Source: Candidatus Tayloriibacteriota bacterium
GTDB taxonomy: Bacteria > Patescibacteriota > Minisyncoccia > Phycocordibacterales > PALSA-1337
Assembly: GCA_025353045.1 (NCBI GenBank)
Contig: JANXRK010000039.1
Coordinates: forward strand, 1 to 17,381
Direction: 5' to 3'
DNA length: 17,381 nt
Below, piece after piece: positions 13,552-17,381 of this stretch (position 1 is its first letter; each line of letters begins with the position of its first letter). Position numbers and translations under genes: made by a program. Under the pieces are notes generated by a model. The model saw nothing but the letters and a program-made list of their open reading frames with translations, made no database searches and was not told the origin of the DNA.

Positions 13552-13558
13552 TATTATA
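13552..13558. promoter_or_regulatory. Overlapping -10 elements of divergent pilB and tsaE
   Basis: The 27-bp gap contains TATAAT on the minus strand (13553-13558), 14 nt before the pilB ATG. On the plus strand TATTAT (13552-13557) lies 8 nt before the tsaE ATG. TTGGAT 16 bp upstream of the latter, inside pilB, is a candidate -35. The two elements share nearly all bases, so only one polymerase should bind at a time. Confidence 0.5.
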
Positions 13559-13565
13559 ACTCACT

Positions 13566-14003
13566 ATGAAAACTATAACCACTCATTCTCTCGAGGAAAC
13601 AGAGGCTTTGGCCAAGTCTTGGCTGGCTTCACTTGAGGCAAAAGCTGATGAGGCTGTAGTCGTCGGTCTCTATGGAAATTTAGGAGCAGGGAAGACTACT
13701 TTTACGCAGGCGGTTGCGCGTGAGCTCGGCATTACGCAAGCAATCACCAGTCCGACATTTGTGATTGAAAAAATTTATGAGACTAAGCATTCACAGTTTA
13801 AACGCTTAGTGCATATCGATGCATATCGTTTAGAAAAAGGGGAAGAACTTACCGTCTTAAATTTTGAAGAATTGGTTTCGAATAAAAACAATCTCATCAT
13901 TATTGAATGGCCAGAGAATGTTAAGAATGTTTTGCCGGAGGATCATATAAAAATACATTGCGAATTTGTCGACGAGACAACTCGAAAATTTAAGGTAGAA
14001 TAA
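13566..14003 (+). CDS. tsaE: tRNA t6A biosynthesis ATPase TsaE
   Basis: This 145-aa protein is the typical length for TsaE (YjeE), the ATPase that works with TsaB and TsaD to transfer threonylcarbamoyl to A37 of ANN-decoding tRNAs. Motifs: LYGNLGAGKTTF, with Walker A GNLGAGKTT at 37-45; ITSPTFVI (60-67); LVHIDAYRLE (81-90), the family's 'HxDxYRL'; and IIIEWPENV (111-119), matching 'xxxEWxE'. TsaB and TsaD are not in the window. The start codon has a -10-like element 5-8 nt upstream and no ribosome binding site. It is followed by a long hairpin and polA on the same strand. Confidence 0.95.
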   Translation: MKTITTHSLEETEALAKSWLASLEAKADEAVVVGLYGNLGAGKTTFTQAVARELGITQAITSPTFVIEKIYETKHSQFKRLVHIDAYRLEKGEELTVLNFEELVSNKNNLIIIEWPENVKNVLPEDHIKIHCEFVDETTRKFKVE

Positions 14004-14004
14004 G

Positions 14005-14068
14005 GGGAGAAGAAAGGATTTTTGAAAACGCTTTACCCGGCGCGTTTGAAAAAATCCTTTCTTCTCCC
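14005..14068. repeat. Long perfect-stem hairpin between tsaE and polA
   Basis: Arms at 14005-14023 and 14050-14068 pair perfectly over 19 bp (GGGAGAAGAAAGGATTTTT and its complement). After a 2x2 internal mismatch, a further 6 bp pair (14026-14031 with 14042-14047) around a 10-nt loop. The 5' arm is purine-rich. There is no T-run after either end, so it is not a standard intrinsic terminator. It starts 2 nt after the tsaE stop and ends 6 nt before the polA ATG. It could stop ribosomes, be an RNase III-type processing site, or control polA translation. Confidence 0.75.
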
Positions 14069-14074
14069 TAAAAC

Positions 14075-16441
14075 ATGAAACGCCTCGTCCTGCTCGACTC
14101 TCACGCAATCCTTCACCGGGCATACCATGCCTTGCCTGATTTCGTATCTGCAAAAGGTGAACCTACCGGAGGTCTTTATGGTCTTACCACAATGCTCTTA
14201 AAGATCATAGAAGACGTTAAGCCAGACTATATTGTTGCTTGTTACGATCTTCCAGGACCAACGTTTCGAAAAGAAGTTTATAAAGACTATAAAGCAGGCC
14301 GAGCGAAGGCAGACGATGATTTGGTGTCTCAAATGAAACAATCTAGAGATATTTTTAAAGCACTCAATATTCCCATATATGATAAACCAGGATTTGAAGC
14401 TGATGATATGTTGGGAACGATTGTGAATCAATTGAAAGATAATAAAGATGTGGAAGTTATTGTGGCTTCTGGTGATATGGATACTTTACAATTAGTTGAT
14501 GGTAAAAAAGTTCAAGTCTACACTTTGAAAAAAGGGATCAGAGACACCATCATGTATGACGAGAAGGGGGTGAGAGAGCGTTTTGGTTTTGGTCCCGAAC
14601 TTCTTCCTGACTACAAAGGTCTTCGTGGCGATCCGTCTGATAATATCATGGGTATTAAAGGTATTGGAGAAAAAACTGCAACTATTTTGATAACAGAATT
14701 TGGTGGTATTCCTGATATGTATAAAGCTCTTGAGAAAAAGGGCGGGGAAGAGAAATTTAAAAAGGTTGGAATTACAGATAGAATCCTCGGTCTTTTGAAA
14801 GAGGGAAAAGAAGAAGCGGAGTTCAGTAAAATGTTGGCAACTATCAGACGCGATGCGCCAATTGATTTTGTTTTGCCAAAGGAATTCAAAGAGGGGATAG
14901 AGATCGAGAAAGCACTTGATCTATTTAAAGAATTGGAATTTAGAGCATTAGGAAATCGTTTGAAATACGTTTTGGGAATGGAGGTTTTGGAAGAGACAGA
15001 GGAAACAGAAGAAAAGGTGAAAGTTGAGCAGAATGTCGACAAAGAAGAACTTATTAGGACTTCAGTTGCTTTATGGATTGTGAATTCAAATCTTACCGAT
15101 CCAAAAATCGACGACATTTTTGCATTTACTAAGACTGAAGATTTTACAAAAGCATCAGATATTATTTTTACTGAGCTTGAAAAGAGGGGAATGAAAAAGG
15201 TTTTTGATGATATCGAAGCTCCGCTCATTCCTATTATCAAAAAGATGGATACAAAAGGCGTGAAGATTGACGTAGCTTTTTTGACTGATCTTTCAAAGAC
15301 ATACCACACTGAGCTTTCAAAACTTGAGAAAAAGATTTGGGAATATGCTGGAGAAGAATTCAATATCAATTCTCCTAAACAACTCGGAGAAATTATCTTT
15401 GATAAATTAGCGCTGACAGCAAAGGGTCTCAAGAAGACTTCTGGCGGCGCTCGCTCAACTCGAGAATCAGAATTAGAGAAACTTCGAGATGCTCATCCTA
15501 TGATTCCGTTCCTTTTTGAATATAGAGAATTGCAAAAACTTCTTTCGACATATATAGATACTATTCCGACTCTCGTTGATGATAACAATCGTCTCCATGC
15601 TCATTTCCTTCAAGCGGGAAGTGCTACAGGAAGGATGGCTTCACAAGGACCTGGTTTGCAAAATATCCCTATCAAGACTGATTTAGGTCGAGCTATTCGT
15701 AAAGCTTTCATCTCTGAAAAAGGTTTTTGTCTTGTCTCACTCGACTATTCACAGATAGAACTTCGCATCGCCGCTTTTCTCTCTGGCGATGAGAAATTGA
15801 TTGAAATCTTTAGAAGTGGACAGGATGTTCACTCGTCTGTAGCTAGTGAAGTTTTTGAAGTACCGCTTGATAAGGTGGACAGAGAAATGCGAAGAAAAGC
15901 TAAAGTTATAAACTTCGGAATTCTTTATGGGATGGGGGTGAATGCTTTGCGACAGAATCTCGGAGAAGGAACAGAACGAGTAGATGCTCAGAAGTTCTAC
16001 AATGACTATTTTGAGAAGTTTTCTGGTCTAGCAAAATATTTAGATGAGACAAAAGCAGATGCAAAGAGAAAAGGATACACTGAAACTTTCTATGGTCGCC
16101 GAAGATATTTTGAAGGAATCGATTCGAAGCTTCCATTTATCAGAGCAATGGCAGAAAGAATGGCAATCAATGCACCGATACAGGGAACAGAAGCGGATGT
16201 GGTGAAGCTTGCGATGATACGAGTGGATGAATATATAATAAAGAATAAATTACAGGATGATGTATTTCTCATTCTTCAAGTGCATGACGAACTAGTGTAC
16301 GAAGTGCGGGAAAATAAGGCAAAAGAAATAGCGGAGGAGATCAAGAAAATAATGGAATCGATTATGGATATGAAGGATACGAAGGGGATAAAGTTGGAGG
16401 CAAATGCGGAGATAGGGACAAATTGGGGGGATTTGAAGTAA
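14075..16441 (+). CDS. polA: DNA polymerase I lacking a proofreading domain
   Basis: This 788-aa enzyme fills gaps and removes RNA primers. The start is fixed by an in-frame TAA at 14069-14071. The N-terminal 5'-3' exonuclease (about 1-295) shows LLDSH (Asp8), FEADDMLGT (107-115), SGDMDTLQL (132-140) and the helix-hairpin-helix DNIMGIKGIGEKTA (189-202). The polymerase domain (about 375-788) has TGRMASQGPGLQNIP (518-532), motif A DYSQIELR (557-564), motif B RRKAKVINFGILYGM (606-620) and motif C QVHDEL (735-740). The 3'-5' exonuclease domain between them is reduced to about 75 residues (303-378) with an acidic linker. No DxE-type exonuclease motif is seen, so proofreading is surely absent. E. 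coli Pol I is 928 aa. An IS30 element begins just downstream. Confidence 0.97.
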   Translation: MKRLVLLDSHAILHRAYHALPDFVSAKGEPTGGLYGLTTMLLKIIEDVKPDYIVACYDLPGPTFRKEVYKDYKAGRAKADDDLVSQMKQSRDIFKALNIPIYDKPGFEADDMLGTIVNQLKDNKDVEVIVASGDMDTLQLVDGKKVQVYTLKKGIRDTIMYDEKGVRERFGFGPELLPDYKGLRGDPSDNIMGIKGIGEKTATILITEFGGIPDMYKALEKKGGEEKFKKVGITDRILGLLKEGKEEAEFSKMLATIRRDAPIDFVLPKEFKEGIEIEKALDLFKELEFRALGNRLKYVLGMEVLEETEETEEKVKVEQNVDKEELIRTSVALWIVNSNLTDPKIDDIFAFTKTEDFTKASDIIFTELEKRGMKKVFDDIEAPLIPIIKKMDTKGVKIDVAFLTDLSKTYHTELSKLEKKIWEYAGEEFNINSPKQLGEIIFDKLALTAKGLKKTSGGARSTRESELEKLRDAHPMIPFLFEYRELQKLLSTYIDTIPTLVDDNNRLHAHFLQAGSATGRMASQGPGLQNIPIKTDLGRAIRKAFISEKGFCLVSLDYSQIELRIAAFLSGDEKLIEIFRSGQDVHSSVASEVFEVPLDKVDREMRRKAKVINFGILYGMGVNALRQNLGEGTERVDAQKFYNDYFEKFSGLAKYLDETKADAKRKGYTETFYGRRRYFEGIDSKLPFIRAMAERMAINAPIQGTEADVVKLAMIRVDEYIIKNKLQDDVFLILQVHDELVYEVRENKAKEIAEEIKKIMESIMDMKDTKGIKLEANAEIGTNWGDLK

Positions 16442-16491
16442 ATGTGCCTTAGAATAGGGGTTTCTTGGCACCAGTTCAACAAGTAAGTGCA

Positions 16492-16514
16492 ACACTTCTA
16501 TATAATTGAAGTGT
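16492..16514 (+). promoter_or_regulatory. Transposase -10 element inside a short inverted repeat
   Basis: ACACTTC (16492-16498) and GAAGTGT (16508-16514) are perfect inverted repeats. They flank a 9-bp spacer containing TATAAT (16501-16506). The right arm ends at the base before the transposase ATG. In RNA or DNA this could limit transposase expression or bind the transposase itself. Confidence 0.55.
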
Positions 16515-17381
16515 ATGAAATACAAGCATTTAACCATAGAAGAACGCGAAAAAATCCAAAGCATGATGTGGGAAAAAAGGTCGATTCGTGAGATCGCGAA
16601 AGCGATCGGACGAAGTCCCTCTTCCATCTCCCGCGAGGTAAACAGGAATATTCCACTCAAAAGGTCATACAAACCTCGTATCGCAGATGAACGCGCACAA
16701 AAGAAGCGAAAGAGTCGAGGACGAAAGCTTCGATTGAAGAACGGATTCATTCGCCGGTATGTGCTGACACACCTCAAGGATGGATACTCACCTGAACAGA
16801 TATCCGGAAGACTCACTGTTGATCACCCGAATGAATCTGTTTCCCACGAAGCAATATATCAATACATATACAACCATGTGCATCGAGAAGGTCGAGGAGA
16901 ATTGAAGCGTCACCACCATGATTTACGCATATACCTCAAGCGTCGTCACAAACGTCGTGGGCAGAAAGGAATGCACTCTGTACAGCGTATATTCAAGCCG
17001 AAAGGACCTTCAATTGATCTCCGACCGAAGGAAGTTGAAGAAAGAAAAATCATGGGACACTGGGAGGGTGACTCCATGGTTTCCAAACGAAGCTCTGTTC
17101 GATTAAATACTCTTGTTGAGCGGAAAACAGGTCTCGTCTTCATTTCTAAGTTGAAAGATGGAACGGCGCAAGAAACAAAAAATGCTGTGGTGGGTCGATT
17201 GCAAATACTTCCCAAACGGTTTCGAGCGACACTCACCTCGGACAATGGTCAGGAAAACTTTGCATATGATGAGACCATGAAAGCCCTCGAACTCCAGTGG
17301 TATTTTGCACACCCATACCACTCCTGGGAGCGAGGAACAAATGAAAATACCAATGGGCTCATACGTTGGTATTTGCCTAAA
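16515..17381 (+). CDS. IS30-family transposase (C-terminus outside window)
   Basis: The frame runs open from ATG 16515 to the window end, giving 289 residues without a stop, so it is intact as far as seen. The N-terminal helix-turn-helix is typical (LTIEEREKIQSMMW...SIREIAKAIGRSPSSISREVNRN, about 6-45). A second DNA-binding segment includes YSPEQISGRL (91-100) and SHEAIYQYIY (110-119). The DDE catalytic core has HWEGDSMV (Asp186), LTSDNGQE (Asp243) and WERGTNENTNGLIR (Glu277). The last two acidic residues are separated by 33 residues, the family's D-33-E spacing. It catalyses movement of its own element. It lies on the same strand as polA and starts 73 nt after its stop. Confidence 0.95.
   Translation, partial: MKYKHLTIEEREKIQSMMWEKRSIREIAKAIGRSPSSISREVNRNIPLKRSYKPRIADERAQKKRKSRGRKLRLKNGFIRRYVLTHLKDGYSPEQISGRLTVDHPNESVSHEAIYQYIYNHVHREGRGELKRHHHDLRIYLKRRHKRRGQKGMHSVQRIFKPKGPSIDLRPKEVEERKIMGHWEGDSMVSKRSSVRLNTLVERKTGLVFISKLKDGTAQETKNAVVGRLQILPKRFRATLTSDNGQENFAYDETMKALELQWYFAHPYHSWERGTNENTNGLIRWYLPK

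Larger units (their letters stand above)
16469..17381 (+). mobile_element. IS30-family insertion sequence (left part; right end outside window)
   Basis: The transposase is clearly IS30 family. The left end lies in the 73-bp gap after polA. The stretch at about 16469-16494 ends in GTGCAACA, similar to the GCAACA ending of the IS30 terminal repeat as I recall it, so I place the tip near 16469 with an error of perhaps 25 bp. The right repeat and target duplication are not in the window. Base composition is less AT-rich than in the flanking genes and arginine codons are often CGA/CGC/CGT, consistent with recent transfer. The rest of the gap (16442-16468) shows only a weak GTGCC/GGCAC inverted repeat. 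Confidence 0.8.

Noticed and set aside
14005..14068. Calling the tsaE-polA hairpin an intrinsic terminator
   Set aside because: Neither strand has a T-run after the stem (TAAAAC on the plus side), so it is listed as a hairpin of unknown role instead.
14611..15432. 273-aa open frame on the minus strand inside polA
   Set aside because: It is antisense to well-conserved polA coding sequence, is Ser/Phe/Ile-rich in the way complementary frames of Lys/Glu-rich genes are, and matches no family.
16444..16471. GTGCC/GGCAC inverted repeat after polA as a terminator
   Set aside because: The stem is only 5 bp with an 18-nt loop and no T-run; it may belong to the tip of the insertion sequence.
1..17381. 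tRNA, rRNA, tmRNA or CRISPR array
   Set aside because: No cloverleaf T-arm motif, CCA-ended structure, rRNA signature or regularly spaced direct repeats were seen in the gaps when read by eye. A covariance search would be more sensitive.

Overview
The window is a dense bacterial chromosome segment around a replication origin. It probably comes from a Candidate Phyla Radiation (Patescibacteria, Parcubacteria-like) organism. The reasons are AT-rich DNA, near-zero intergenic spacing, no Shine-Dalgarno motif before most starts, a DNA polymerase I without a proofreading domain, an abbreviated YebC, and the absence of recF and gyrB next to dnaN. The lineage is inferred from gene style; no rRNA is present to confirm it.

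Origin region (1-3930): yidC (cut by the window edge), rnpA and rpmH run leftward from a good sigma70-type promoter. dnaA, dnaN and a small DciA-like ORF run rightward. The dnaA-dnaN gap holds DnaA boxes and a DnaA box / GC spacer / TAA-trio module resembling the B. subtilis unwinding element. Further DnaA-box-like sites lie upstream of dnaA. An 18-bp perfect palindrome covers the likely -10 element of dnaA.

Central region (3931-11550): a class A penicillin-binding protein (minus) converges with zero spacing on the DciA-like gene. tyrS (plus) and a small acidic protein (minus) share a bidirectional terminator. yebC and ruvC run leftward, divergent from a 343-aa membrane-anchored protein of unknown function. 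That gene's stop codon overlaps, on the opposite strand, the stop of a leftward ruvB - 54 aa - 72 aa group.

Right region (11551-17381): a 317-bp gap with a large inverted-repeat element separates ruvB from a PilB/GspE-type ATPase gene. That gene shares overlapping -10 elements with the divergent tsaE (tRNA t6A). tsaE is followed by a long hairpin and polA. The right edge is an IS30-family insertion sequence whose transposase is still open at the window end.

Together the genes cover replication initiation and elongation (dnaA, dnaN, DciA-like, polA), recombination (ruvC, ruvB), translation and RNA processing (rnpA, rpmH, tyrS, tsaE, yebC), and the envelope (yidC, PBP, pilus ATPase). Two patterns recur. 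Several unlinked genes have a -10-like hexamer 6 nt before the ATG and no ribosome binding site, which suggests leaderless mRNAs. All 17 complete chromosomal coding regions end in TAA or TAG, none in TGA. I found no tRNA, rRNA or CRISPR array.
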